Source: Pocillopora verrucosa
Lineage: Eukaryota; Cnidaria; Anthozoa; Scleractinia; Pocilloporidae
Length of the DNA stretch: 64,000 bases
Assembly: GCF_036669915.1 (NCBI RefSeq)
Contig: NC_089314.1
Coordinates: 7,942,958 to 8,006,957, forward strand
Direction of reading: 5' to 3'
Shown: piece after piece, positions 26,601 through 37,773 of the stretch
How positions within the stretch are numbered: position 1 is the first letter of the stretch
Layout: every line of letters begins with the position of its first letter
Program-made: the position numbers and the translations under genes
Notes under the pieces: generated by a model
Databases searched by the model: none
Seen by the model: the letters and a program-made list of their open reading frames with translations, nothing else
What the model was told of the DNA's origin: nothing

Positions 26601-27914
26601 TCTATTTAACTTGTGAAAATGAAATTTAAGTTCCCTGTTCAGGATCATCATGGTAAAACTACTATTTGACTAAAGATACCAGCAGATATTTTAAAAGGAT
26701 GTTGTTGCAATAGCCTTTGTTGGTTGTTATTTTGCCTATTCATGGTTATTCCTGTCTTAATATGTTTTTTCCATCACCCCTGAGTTCAACTTTCAAAAAG
26801 TTAGCAAAAGGGCAAGTACTTAAGAATTATTTTAAGCTGTGATGTTCATCATTACAATAACACCTCAAATTCAGTGGAAAGTTTTTCAAACTAGGATCTT
26901 AATTAAAATAACGAAAACTTGATATTAGTTTATTTATCAAATCATTTTTGTTTACATCAAGAAACCCGACTCGAAACAGCTATTTACATATTTTCACGGT
27001 TCATGCGTTGGAACTTCTGAACTGATGGGAATTCTTTCCCCGAAAGTGTAACAATCTGTCTGTCAGGAAGTTTCTTAAAACCCACAATTTTCTTGGAACA
27101 ATTAACAAGTAATTCAGCAGATCACATGACTAATTTTGTAAGCGACAAGATGTTAACACCATTCTGCAAACTGCGCTTTCAGAAACAGAGCATCCACTCA
27201 ATTCGATTCCCCAGCAAGCGAAGGTAAAATGTGTGCGAAACCTAACTTACACAGTTAAGAAAAAGAAGCCTGACCTAACATGAATCGAGTACATTTTGCC
27301 TATTTCATTTGCTTCGATCGAAAAACATGGAAATTTGTGATAAACTTCGACAGTTGCGGGTACAAAAATCAATGCAATTATTATTTGTAGTCACGCCTAG
27401 GAGATATTGAAATCAGACGAGCCGTTATGTACAAACTCACAAAACACTTATCCCACCGGTTACACATGAAGCTACTGCAATCTTACAACAACGACGAAGC
27501 CATACTAAATAATAACAATCATCGTTTACGTGTGACAAATAGCTAAACAATCAACTGATGAACTTCCATTTCCTCTCGGATCAAAGGTTCGAAGTAGAAA
27601 TTGTAAAAACGTATTTGTATTAAACAACCGCAAACCGATCCTGAACGTGCCAACAATGACCGACTAACCAAAGAACACAAGACTGAAACGAAACAAGGAA
27701 ACCTTGAAAGTATCAACGTAAATTGGAGTCTTTCGATGAAACTGCGTTGAATCCTGACAAAGATTTACACGCGGTATTTTTCGGTACGCTGTTGACATAT
27801 TCAGGTTCTTTAAAAAGCCACACAAACTACAATTTAAACACAAAATGCTTACGCAAGAGCATGGTCCTGTCCTTCTCCTTTACTTTCGCCATTGACACCA
27901 GAATGCGGTGCCAT
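17643..27914 (-). CDS. DNAJC5: DnaJ homologue C5, cysteine string protein
   Basis: Palmitoylated Hsp70 co-chaperone of secretory and synaptic vesicles. Six exons, all in phase: 27914-27853, 25450-25369, 23175-23119, 22348-22238, 18450-18409 and 17921-17643; 210 residues (human 198). The N terminus [16 protein letters not shown] is followed by a J domain ([20 protein letters not shown] ... [15 protein letters not shown] ... [18 protein letters not shown]) with the Hsp70-activating HPD. The linker exon [14 protein letters not shown] corresponds to the vertebrate NVNTYFVLSSWWAK segment. The cysteine string reads [19 protein letters not shown], about 12 Cys counting the one in FMFCG, slightly fewer than in vertebrates. 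The C-terminal tail is acidic, then Pro/Ser-rich. The intron between 22238 and 18450 houses a separate intronless LRR gene on the same strand. Start chosen because the first exon ends in phase with exon 2 at a GTAAGC donor. Confidence 0.94.
19552..20874 (-). CDS. Leucine-rich repeat protein, RNase-inhibitor type (LRRC74-like), intronless
   Basis: A single uninterrupted 440-codon frame starting [15 protein letters not shown]. The first ~150 residues are polar and low in recognisable features. From about residue 155 there are at least eight 28-residue LRRs of ribonuclease-inhibitor type (e.g. [80 protein letters not shown]). No TM segment, signal peptide or effector domain. The architecture resembles the LRRC74/LRRC34 family of NLR-like LRR proteins without a NACHT domain, usually cytoplasmic or ciliary; I would not assign a precise orthologue. 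It sits wholly within a DNAJC5 intron on the same strand and lacks introns of its own, which suggests a retroposed or relocated copy. The in-frame ATG at 20874 follows a non-ATG stretch and is the natural start. Confidence 0.85.
   Translation of the reverse strand: MSFPKRKESTPADNKSSLFWRWNRLQVNAMEDSELRNVQTVYDSPKVTSHSRLLFGAQSRVFDAENSLKMEKDSKKRHSQKDFTENSTSNGSREKEIENETKVIATVMDAEKGRSNPFEYFKQHRFDKELDLNGWVLGPIRAYEIATELLSSSTVVSLFLANNRLGNEGGRAIAEGLLGNFSVKELDLSGNMLGRNAVSSIGEMLRKNRTLEKLNLSRNDLTDQDMEVFLEFLCGEIILKELDLSHNILCDQFAERMSRVLKSHFILEKLSLNSNQLEVTGLQALMPGLRCTQSLRALNISWNYLYDVGAEILGEIIADNESLIEISACGNLFTAKAASFLAKGVVNNSNLKILRIGQNLIRNSGAYAFIDVLSQSGSSLTALEVLDIDGTIVDQKFKERVETKFSEKPGALKVVNASVVGEISNELEQFVEKSPEDLSI
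22547..22758. mobile_element. TTAA-type MITE, family A (reverse orientation)
   Basis: Begins TTGACCCTTTGACCCCTCG and ends GGGTGCAGAGGGTTAA. The interior is the reverse complement of family A (GAGAATAAAGAAAATGATCA; ACTGATGTTAGGGTG). It lies in a DNAJC5 intron. Small plus-strand open frames here are artefacts of the repeat. Confidence 0.7.
24549..24587. repeat. Short perfect hairpin
   Basis: 13-bp arms ATGATAACCCAAT and ATTGGGTTATCAT around a 13-base loop, in a DNAJC5 intron. It is too short to argue for a microRNA precursor. Confidence 0.6.
25525..25640 (+). mobile_element. Degenerate tRNA-derived SINE fragment
   Basis: A B-box-like GAGGTTTGATTCCTC follows a stretch reminiscent of a tRNA D-arm (GAGCATCAGAGCGCAG), then an A-rich tail (ACAAGACAAAAAGAAAAAA). 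This is the usual head-to-tail order of a SINE. A similar decayed head is near 8320-8400. It lies in a DNAJC5 intron. Confidence 0.4.
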
Positions 27915-30900
27915 TATACTGGCGAAACCGAGCGAATTTGGTAGTTAAGAAGATGCTACACCGTACACCATTACATTTCAACCAAGCACTCGCTCCCGCG
28001 AATCGTGACGTCACACACGGGTCATTCCCGAAACACCATGGACACGTGACCAATTTAATTCGAGTAGCTCAGGGCATCAATAATAACATGGAACGAAGGA
28101 TAAAGCTTTCATGATGAATGAATTAGCCTTCCTTATCACCAAAAAGATTCTATACCAATTGATTGTACAAATACGTCTTGGGCAAGGCCCTATATGAATC
28201 TATGGGCGGTGAAAAAATGATACTTTTGATATACTAACGCCATCATGACACCACCGCCTCTCTTGTTAAAATCTATTCCGGTGTACATTCAAGAGCTTAA
28301 AGACCCATGAAAAGTTAGCTCTCTGGGAAATTTCAGAGATCAATTATTCATCACTACTACCGAGAGAAAAAAAGTAAACTTTAATGAATCCTACATGGTA
28401 TCTTAAACCCTTGTCCTCCTAAAAGAAAAAGAAAAGAAAAAAAAAACCAAGAAATCAAATCAACAAAGAAACCTTCGTCATGGGTGTTGGGTTCCCCAAA
28501 CTGAGAAAAATTTACTGGGCGCCTAGATCTCGATATTTTGATTCAGTAACCATGTAATTGCATTTTTATCATATTATCCGGTGAAAAATAACGTTTATCT
28601 ACAAGTGGCGTCATTCATAACAATGCAGTAGTATTTAAGTTCATTTGCATCGGTAATAAGTCGCTCAAATGGGTGAAAGAGTCCGACGTAATCTCTTTTT
28701 ATGAACCTCAAAAGCCAATAAAGGGAAGCTTAGATCAACATTCATGAGTCATACTCTCAAAGAGACTTTTTCCCTTCGTCATTTACCGCTGGAAAAATTG
28801 TGATTGTTACCCTTGGCATTAAAATTTTAGAAAAGGATGCCACTTTATTGGAGCAGTAATCTCTCTTTGAAGTCTTTTTTTTTTTTTATTGAATCTTCAA
28901 ATTCGTCAGAACAGTTATCTATCATTTACTGCAAATGCACTTACTTTATCCCTTAGTATTCTAAGCTGAAAACACTCTTCACGGTGCTCTTGACATATTA
29001 TTGGTGAGCCCTTAAGTGCTGGTTTAGATCCTCAGGTCGATAAAGTGTTCTAGAGCCTGCTATTACTGATTTATTGTAGGTTAAGTGGTATTCTGTTTAC
29101 AAGTAGAAAAGAGAACCTCAGTTTCCAGTTTTAATAAATCTGGGTATCCTACATTTAGGCATCGGAAAACGTGACAAGAAGTCATGAATGATTGTTGTAA
29201 TAGACATCAGCGCGCGCAGACTGGAACGTAGAAAACTATGCTAATCAATTATTTAATCGTGATAAAAAATCGTCTAAGAGGTTGAAAAGGGATTTAAGTG
29301 GTTAATTGACAGCGTAATGGACCGACAACAATGAAGATTTTATATCAAGAATTTGCGATTACTTATCTGCCTTCCTTCGACTTTTGACCCAAAGTTTGGA
29401 TAATTTAAAAAAAAATTGTATGGGTTACTAGAGACTTCTCGCTTGTTCATGGCAAACTAAATCACCTGCGCTGATTTGGTGGAGGACCTATTTACTTTCA
29501 GGAGGCCATTGGACTTTGCGGATCACTGAAGGTTTGAATTTACATCCATCTTTTCTTTAGCTGTAACATTTGCAGATCTAATGGGTCTTTGCAATTGCTT
29601 ATGCGATGTTCAGTTTCAACGTGAAACCAGGCCGAACTTAGGCGTAGCGCTTGTGAATTGTATACTATGCCAGATTAGGTAAACGAAAGAAGTGAAAAAA
29701 AATTCAAAATTTCATGTGTCCATTTCAGGCTAGCTGATCACACGAGCCGCTAAAACACATTGCTCCTATTTTGATCTGCGGTTTGAAAAAAGCTTTGTTG
29801 TTCATAGGTGAACTATGAGTATTCAAACAGATAAAACCACTCTTTTTAATATTTAATACAAGGTAACAAAGATTCGTCCGGGGTAAAATGCGACGGCTTA
29901 AACGTGAATGAGTTCGATAGGCAACGAATATCATTTGCACTTCGGTTCCGTTCAACGGGTATGGACCACATAAACAAACCTCTGATACAAGTCTTAGGTC
30001 TTTAGTGAACGCTTATACTATACAGGGTTCATTCAGCTTTAGGAAAACCAGCTTGTGCGATGACAAACTAGATATATTTCCGTTACGCTTAGAGGTTTGG
30101 TTTTACTAAGGCCCAATCTCTTTCACACCCTTACCGACTCCTCTCCTCTTTCTCACGTCCAGAGCTGCCATCAATAACTGACCCTCCCTACCCTTGAGCC
30201 GTGGTCATGGTTTTTTCAGATTCAGTGGCAAACCAACTGTCTTTGCAAAATCTTACGGTACTGTTTCACGGCGCCTCTCGAACGTCACTCATTGCAGCTG
30301 AATCTATCTTTGGAGGTTTCCCCACTCTCCTGGTATTAACTTTGTTCTATCCTAAATGATCCGATATACTTCTCGGTGCCCGTGAGGGAAAAATTTTTTT
30401 TGCTATTATGATTGCACATGGTTCTATCCGCCGAACAGCCCATTCCCAGCAAGTTCTATGGTTTCACAGTTGCATGGAGAAATTTCGATACCTTAATTAT
30501 TTGGCGCTGCAGCTGATCAATGTTTGCGGACGTACAACTAGAGAAAGCGAGCAAAATTTTCTGCTTGCATTTGAAGCTTTAAAATGCTGTGCAACGATCT
30601 GAGAATCCCTCTTTGATTAAAGGGAATCAAAGTCAGCCGGTTTCCTTCGAAAAAATAAAACGTAACTTGATCAGATTTGACCTTAGACCGCGGAAAAGGA
30701 ATTTTCAGACATAACGTGACATTGTTGTTTATTATAGTTTGTTGTCACTATTTGGTTGGGTTCATGTGAAAATCGGGCGTGCACAATCAGCAGAAATTGT
30801 AAGATCATGTCAGCTGATCCGAGTCATAAATCACTTTCGGTCGAACAGGCTGCATACATTTTCGACGTTTGATCAGAGGCTCGAAAACGTAATCTTGTAT

Positions 30901-33259
30901 TTCTTTCCAGTTGATTAATCATGTAATTCTATTCAAAACTCGTTATGTTTTCACAATGCTAAAAAAGTATGTTCAAAATTGTTTCAGGAATGGACTCAGT
31001 TAACTTGAAGATAGAAAACGCGATTTGCTGTTTGCGAGCTCAGTAATTACTTTGGCGACAGCGAGACATGAAGAAAATGAAATATTCCAGCTAGGCCACA
31101 ATAACAATTCTAATTCAACGCCTTATGTAATGCTAAATAAAAAGCACTGCTGTATTCGTATGTGACAATTCGCCTGCTAAAATGTTCGAGTAAAGTCTAG
31201 AAGCAACGATGGGCTTTAGAATAGCGGGTTTTCCTTCTCCAATCAATGCAGGAAGTACCAATCTGATCAATATTTAGTTTTGATTTATTCTGCTTTCTTG
31301 TCGCGCGGCAATATTTGCATATTATTGTTGGAGGCCAATCGTTTATGACGAAATTAGCCAAAGTCTTGTATATATTTGTGTTCAGAGTTTTTTTTTCAAC
31401 TTCGCAAGATTTCCTCCGATGCATAGCCGTATGTGACGTCATCCAGAGAAAACCATTTGAATCCAAACAAATGCGTTAAAACAGGTGATCTGAGATGTAA
31501 TGGTAAACATGAGCATTTTGCTCGCTCTAAATGAAAAAAAAATGCTGAAAATATAATAATAGTTCTCCCCAAAGCTGAAGATAAGAGCGTCTCTGGCAGT
31601 GCTTCTTTCCGATCTTAAAGATATTTCACAGCCCGTGTCAGCGCCTAAAAGTGTTTCAAAAACTAAGCCAGGATGCGGTTCCGAGTTTCGATCGGTGTTA
31701 ATAAGAAGTATATTCGTAATTTTGCGACATTATTCTCCTTGAACTTAACAGTGATCCCGACATGTTCGTCACACGGCAGAAATTAAGCCTTCTTACCTAT
31801 CATCGTCCATCTTCTCGTATTCCATTCTCGCCAGTTATTGCTACGCAAGAGAACTGACAAAGTCGCAGATCTCGATGTCATGTCAAAACTCTCTACCCGC
31901 CATTTTCCCTCGATCGCTCGCACGAACGGTTAAGCCTCGCGCCACTGAGCATGCTCACTGCGGCCACTTCTGCGTCCATTTATGGTTTCCAATACCAGCT
32001 GTTCGTGCCGGGTTTTCGTAATGAAGAGAATCTTGTGAATAAAACACAACGAAGCACAAACACATTAAAGGAGAAACTGGGTTAATTACATTCAACACAG
32101 ATTTGATCTGTTCAGTGACTCTGTATTTTTCGAAGCTGGCGCAGTTCGTATTTCCTCGCATAACCGGAAGATCATATTATACCATTACCTACACTCAACA
32201 GAATTGTCGATAAAAACAATGAAAACAAAATCGGAACAATTCATTGATTATGTAATTAAGAAAAAGAAATAAATTGCAACTTTCACACTCTCGCCGAAGA
32301 CAATAACATTGTTCTATAAAATTGTATGCAAAGGCAGATGCAAATTTTCTCTCCGCAAAATCGCAATTAAAAAAACTAAACAAATGTCTTTCCATCCCGG
32401 TTCCTTCGTTTTGAGAAAAACGATCCTAAAATGTGTTGTGTCACAATAAATTTTCATAATTTTTTGGTGAAATAACATGAATCTTTTTTTAATTTTCATA
32501 AAACCTTTTATTTTCAATAAAAATTATCGAGCAAACAAATTATGTAAGCCCATATTTTTTTTCGCCAAATATATAGAAATTTAAATTTATGTAACAGAGA
32601 CGCTTGGGATTATTGTTTGTCTTGTACTAAAGTGGATAAAACATTTTGGGGTGAGTTTCCTCGCTAAGATGCATTTACCTGACACACGCGGTAAATTCAT
32701 TAAATTTTCTGTTTTGGGTTTTTGCTAACGTAAGTAGGTGGCAAGCTCGGCCACATTCTCAAATTCACGAGCTATTTTTAAATAAATACTTGGCCACCGA
32801 TGAAGGCAAGATGAACTTTACGTCTCTCAATGTTATCCTTTTTATTTCTCATCACCAACGAGCGTCAGACTAAACAAACGGGTGGAAATTTGTCCCAAAA
32901 AATAGCATGATCGAGCTGGGAATTTCAAACTGTTTACGGTCTTAGCCCTCGAGAAATACCAAAGCAGATTGTATCTGTCGCGGTTACACACGACATAACC
33001 ACACAATCTTGTGAAACTTGTGCTGGAGATTAAGTTCCTACAGAGTTTTTGCTTTGTCTCGATCGGTCGAGTAATCCTGGTATATAAAGCGAAAAAAAAA
33101 TACGGATTGATAAAACGACCAGATCCAAAATGTTTACCTTTCCGTGGTCATCAAACCAAAAACAAACAGAAGGCTAGATTAAGATCGTTTTCTGTCGCTT
33201 GGTTGCTAAGAAATATCTGCGTATGTGTTTTTTTTTTTTTAAAGATTTTAAAATTATCT
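27915..33259. other. Long stretch without a recognised gene
   Basis: The left end should carry the DNAJC5 promoter. Beyond about 28.1 kb I could find no exon set with domain similarity on either strand. The longest open frames (60-90 codons, e.g. 29725-29955, 31197-31466, 31955-32161) have unremarkable composition. No MITE of the families seen elsewhere was found in this 5 kb, in contrast to flanking sequence. Confidence 0.45.
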
Positions 33260-33335
33260 TTACTTGTCACAGTCGAAGAAGAAACGACTCCCCTCTTTAA
33301 CGAGAAAGGGAGAATTTTGTAAGAATTTAACACAT

Positions 33336-33555
33336 ACCCAGGTACCCAAAGGTTGTAAGACGATATAGAGCCCCTTTCCCTTCTCAAGAACTTTGGAGAT
33401 GATTGTAGAGTGGATGTCTGCAGGAAATGGGATAATCTGCGCAGCACAGGAACAACCGAGCGCTGAGAACCAACGCAGGCAAGTGTTAGCATCGATAGCA
33501 GAAATGACTCTCCTCCGTTTAGACTCCCTATGCAGTGACTGCTCGGAAACTGTGT
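33336..33555 (-). other. Possible isolated coding exon, unidentified
   Basis: A minus-strand frame reads SESKRRRVISAIDANTCLR-like sequence (approximately SEQSLHRESKRRRV, then ISAIDANTCLRWFSAL, then FPADIHSTIISKVLEKG, YIVLQPLGTW) and ends at a good GTATGTG donor next to LGTW. A CACAG acceptor-like site sits just upstream. The composition looks protein-like, but no partner exons or family were recognised, and an overlapping frame is open as well. Confidence 0.25.
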
Positions 33556-33639
33556 GGTGTCTTGGTGGTGAGTGGCTGTCCTGATTTGGTGCGGAAGGAG
33601 TGTAGAGAAAGAAAGAAAGTGGCAAGAAGTGGTAGAAGA

Positions 33640-33800
33640 ACAGGGACCGTGCGAAGGGAGGGGCTGGGAGGGGGGCTTAAGGCCCCTCCCCCCTTTTTCG
33701 CAAAAATAAAAACAAATTAAACAAAACATAATTTAACAAAAATAACGGAGCCAAAAATAGCTGCCCCCTCAAAAACTTGCTACGCGGTCCCTGAAGAATG
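33640..33800. repeat. Probable dispersed repeat fragment (CCCCTCCC-rich)
   Basis: GGAGGGGGGCTTAAGGCCCC forms a short palindrome next to A-rich sequence, followed by CTGCCCCCTCAAAAACTTGC. This looks like the end of a dispersed element; family unknown. Confidence 0.3.
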
Positions 33801-34728
33801 ATTAGGAAAAACTTAGTTTTAACAACAGCACTATCACTGACAGAGGCACGCGATACAACAGGCCGGATATAACTTTTGTTCTGAAAGATAAGCGAAAGCA
33901 AATGGTCGAATTCATGTTGTGCAAGATGGCCAGAATATTATGATCAGCGAGGCTTGCAAGACCAATCATGGTAAATTGAGGAGTTTCCTTGGAAGTACAG
34001 CGTATGAACGAATTAAGAAACAGAGGGTTACGCTATATTAACCACAGACTTGCTAAACAAAGAAAGGTAGAATGCAACGACTAGTTTTAGACTACCTGAA
34101 CCTTCAGCCAAGAAGCCTGGAAGTTTAACATGAGCTCTTTGATATGCTCCTTTCACGTAAACCTGACGTTTCCAGTAATTTTATCAACTAAAAGGAGCCG
34201 CCATTATCTTACAGACAGTAGTACGTCAAATTAAAGGTGAATAACGTTATCAGTAGCTTGGTAAAGATTTTTCTTGTATACAGATTTCTCTTAATTACTT
34301 GTTTAGCCACTTTTTTGTGGGATTTAACTTAGTGTAAGGTAAATGGTTAAAAAGGAAAAATGAAAAATGAACCTTTCTGTGAAGCTTTAAAAATGTTCCT
34401 CTATCCTGGGTTCACTCGATCTTGCTTCGTACAACTCGGCCGAGACCTTTTTCTAAACGTAGTAAACAGCGGGTTCTTAGCTATGAAAATTTACCATGCG
34501 GTGGTATGTACTTTTTTTTCAAAATTTAGAAAAATCGCATAAGGTTAAAGGTAAGGCATGGTTAAATTTTAAAAGAGGTGATGTCTAATTTTTAGTATCA
34601 ACAAAATTAAAACCTCCAGGATTTATCTTATGTGGGGGCTAATTAACGACATTAGTACTGTTTGGTGTATCAATAGCATATCGCTATCAAATCCTACGTG
34701 TCTCAGCTTTTGTCCTACAGTCCAAAAC

Positions 34729-36678
34729 CTACAGCTCTTTGGTTTGAGAATTTTCTTTTTTGGATGAGAGGATCTTGGTCATTCTACCCATCTGCCCAGA
34801 CACGTCTCCCTTGGCGTTCGGCAACCACCCATACATTGGCATCGGATCTTGCTCGGCTGAATAACTATCATCACGTTCCAGCGCACCTCTCTCAATAAGA
34901 TCCTCCACGGACCGCTCAGCGGCGGTTGTAACTACGCTCATGTCTTGTGGAAATGCTACCTGCCCCATTGTAAACGGTCCCATGTAGTAGATAGGAGGTG
35001 CATGAGGATCCTTAGCCGCAGTTACGAGAGAAAAATTGTTCATGTCAATGAGAGCACCGGATGGACGGAAATACCTCGCTCCATCCCTTGATACCACATT
35101 TGGATGATTTTCATGCTTCTGGGACTTTAAAATGTTCCGAAAAGGAACCAAAATCTCGCTGACGAGCTTTCCTTCTCTCAGAGATCTCGTCAGTGGGGAA
35201 GGATCTTTCTCGAATGCACCCTTTTGACCAGTAGCATCTACTATCACATCATGACAGGCTTCAAAAGTTGTTTCTTCTTTTGATTTCCACGATACTTTGA
35301 TGCCACATCTATCTTCCGCTTCGTCAATTTCGTAATCTTTGCCAATCCTTGTAACCTTCAGGTAGCCACCTTTCATTAGAGACAGGATCTTCTCAGCATT
35401 TTGAACTGGGAAAGGCCCAATTAGCAGATGGAGCTCGGTCTTAATTTCTTCAAACCTGATGCGATCCTCAGCCGAAAAGTAGTTGAAAGCCTCGTCAAAT
35501 ATTGCATAGGACTGATAAAAGACATTCTGAAGAAGAAGAGGTACGCCGCTAGTTAGACTATCTTTTGCCTCTTCCAGCTCACGGCTTAGTCTGTCGACGG
35601 GGTCAGTTGCTTGAAGCAGCTTTCTCATTTTAGAGACAGCGTCCTCCAGCGACACTGTCTCCCAGTCGTCTGGAAAATGGGGGCGAAGATGCGGAACTTC
35701 ATCATAAATCTCTCTTTTTAGAAGATACCAGAAGTCATCCAGAGGCAAAAATCCATCATTGGCTTCTATTATGGGAATAAACGAGGAAGGTGTTAAATAC
35801 TTATGAGCAAAGATTTTGTTCACAACCACGCCCATGACCTGTGGTAGCAATGCCTTCCGTCCATACATCGTCATCTTGAATTCCTCGGCTCCTTTAAAGG
35901 GAACAAACTTCAAGGTATTTCTGCCTCTTTGACGACTGGCATGGAATGATCCATTCTTTTTGCTTAGCGTGAGTGCGGCGTCGATAGCTGATAAGGAGCA
36001 TCCAAGTATTCCAATGCTCCCACCAAGCTGGCTCTTTTCTTGTATTTCCTTTGGTGGAAATGGCGAAGGAAGCCAGCGTGGAAAGTCAGGAAATCTGTTG
36101 TAGATCCAGTGGCCTGTGGCAAGAAATACATATTTGGCGAAGATTTTACTCTCCTTGTCAAAACAAAGCTCATATCCATAGCTCGTATCTAAATTGCCCA
36201 TTGTTAGACGAACTGAAGTGACCTTTGTCTGTTTACGCACATCAACAATGAATCCCTTTTTCTTCAGTGCCACGACGAACTGTTTGAAACGGTCGCTTAG
36301 GTAGAGGCCCACCACAAATCTGGGAAATGGTTTATGCAGCCAGGCCGGGCTCTCAACCTTTTCAATTTCCAGACTGGCACGGTGCTCTGGAGAGAGTGAG
36401 CGAAGCCAAATTAAAAAATCGGATTGCTCAGAGAGCGGTATGTAGGTGGCTGTTATCTGTGTGCATCCACCTGCAATGTTAACGATGTGGTCAGGGATGG
36501 TCATGTTTTTGGCATATGGCATTCCCGGTCCTAATTCTTGGCTGGATTCCACTACAAGAATACGACACTCCTGTTGGTCTTTGGGTACCAAATGCAAGGA
36601 CATCTGGCCTAGTACGGCTGTACCATAGGCACCGGCTCCAACCACTGCGATGTCGTACTCAGGACGAGATTCACTCAT
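34729..36678 (-). CDS. FAD/NAD(P)-binding protein of bacterial type, intronless
   Basis: Single 649-codon frame, MSESRPEYDIAVVGAGAYGT onward. An N-terminal dinucleotide-binding fold with GAGAYG (residues 14-19) binds FAD. An ATG-type motif (FLATGHW) lies near residue 190. A second Rossmann motif (GILGCSLSAIDAAL, about 230-243) fits NAD(P)H. A later VIVDATGQKG closes the flavin domain. This is the organisation of the FAD-NAD(P)-binding family (NAD_binding_9, COG4529-like), related to flavin-dependent N-hydroxylases and mostly bacterial. Substrate unknown; no signal peptide or TM segment. The coding frame has no intron while neighbours have 2-14 exons. A TATTTTCAG acceptor just before the ATG suggests a spliced 5' UTR, so it looks domesticated rather than contaminating. 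Horizontal origin is inference and needs phylogeny. Confidence 0.85.
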   Translation of the reverse strand: MSESRPEYDIAVVGAGAYGTAVLGQMSLHLVPKDQQECRILVVESSQELGPGMPYAKNMTIPDHIVNIAGGCTQITATYIPLSEQSDFLIWLRSLSPEHRASLEIEKVESPAWLHKPFPRFVVGLYLSDRFKQFVVALKKKGFIVDVRKQTKVTSVRLTMGNLDTSYGYELCFDKESKIFAKYVFLATGHWIYNRFPDFPRWLPSPFPPKEIQEKSQLGGSIGILGCSLSAIDAALTLSKKNGSFHASRQRGRNTLKFVPFKGAEEFKMTMYGRKALLPQVMGVVVNKIFAHKYLTPSSFIPIIEANDGFLPLDDFWYLLKREIYDEVPHLRPHFPDDWETVSLEDAVSKMRKLLQATDPVDRLSRELEEAKDSLTSGVPLLLQNVFYQSYAIFDEAFNYFSAEDRIRFEEIKTELHLLIGPFPVQNAEKILSLMKGGYLKVTRIGKDYEIDEAEDRCGIKVSWKSKEETTFEACHDVIVDATGQKGAFEKDPSPLTRSLREGKLVSEILVPFRNILKSQKHENHPNVVSRDGARYFRPSGALIDMNNFSLVTAAKDPHAPPIYYMGPFTMGQVAFPQDMSVVTTAAERSVEDLIERGALERDDSYSAEQDPMPMYGWLPNAKGDVSGQMGRMTKILSSKKENSQTKEL

Positions 36679-37534
36679 GTCTGAAAATACATCATTTGGA
36701 AGTTAATAATTATTAGTCGACAGAATGCTTCATAGAAAAAAATTTGGAACGAGAGCTGCATTTGTCAGAAATCCCTGTTGGGCATCAGTCATCACATGAG
36801 GTTGTTGCAAAAGATCTCGCTCAACATTTACCAAATTGATGAAGAAGGAAAAAAAACGGCTGGGTTGCGATAAAAGCATAAAGAAAACTAATTTGTGGTT
36901 TTGTTATCTAGATCTTCTTGGAGGCTACAAAACAGCCACGGCTGTTTGACATTCTCAAGGCGAGACCAAGAAATTGCAGGTAATTTGTGCATGAGGCATA
37001 ATTGTCGTAATATCTCTCAAAGGTCAGGATTTTCTTTCCTCTTGGCTGATTAGTTATAGCGACTATGCCATAAACTAACTTCCCATCCTAAAGAAAGCTA
37101 GTGAAACTTTTGGAAAGGTCTAAACGTCTGGTAGCACTCGAAGTCAGCTGGCTTTATTTTAGGGCACAGTTTCGTTTTAGTTGGTGATTGAGGGTCGCCT
37201 GTAATTAGGCAGAGAAGTGCCCACTTGCTGAATCTATGTCAACTAAGATTTGGGGATTTGAGGTTGGGTAGCATATTGACCCAGATAGCTCTAATTTAAA
37301 GGACTTTAAGCTCATATGACGTATTTTAAAAACTGAATCGAGTAAATGACGTCGTAGGTTCCCTACCTGCATATTTCACCGATATTCAAAAGTTGGATAT
37401 TTTCAGATCTACACAGAAATTCGAAATCGTAAAACACTACTTTCTCTTATTCATTTAATTTTATCTGATATAATCCTTAGAAACGAGAAGGAGGTAAGAA
37501 TTTGATCACAAAAACTTTACAAAACCTTAATGAA

Positions 37535-37567
<33 letters not shown>

Positions 37568-37582
37568 TCGATGGGAGGGTAC
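36679..37582. other. Spacer upstream of the FAD protein gene
   Basis: No coding exon recognised. It may contain the non-coding first exon and promoter of the FAD/NAD(P)-binding protein gene, because a splice acceptor directly precedes that gene's ATG (36678). Confidence 0.4.
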
Positions 37583-37646
37583 AGCAGGTAATTTAGTGTT
37601 AACAACTGAGTGGAAACGTAAATTAGCCACCGTAAAGGGTAAAAAA

Positions 37647-37680
37647 GCTGACGTTTCGAGCGTTAGCCCTTCGTCAGAGC
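37647..37680 (-). ncRNA. Candidate minimal type I hammerhead ribozyme of a Penelope-like element
   Basis: On the minus strand the core box CTGACGA (37677-37671) fits CUGANGA. A GGGC/GCTC stem with one G-U pair follows, then GAAA (37657-37654) and the cleavage triplet GTC (37652-37650). Bases AC and GT give a two-pair stem III, and GCT (37680-37678) pairs with AGC (37649-37647) as stem I. A very short stem III is typical of hammerheads described in Penelope-like elements, which act best as dimers. Activity is untested. Confidence 0.6.
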
Positions 37681-37773
37681 GATTGGAGGAGTTGTAGGTT
37701 GTGTGTGGGTTTATATGCAGAAAGTGGAGCTACTCCATTGGTGGGAGTATGGTGACGAGAAAACAGGAATAAA

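Noticed and set aside
33151..33729. 192-codon minus-strand open frame
   Set aside because: Serine/leucine-rich with a start on a non-ATG codon and overlapping a more protein-like frame; ends lie in repeat sequence.
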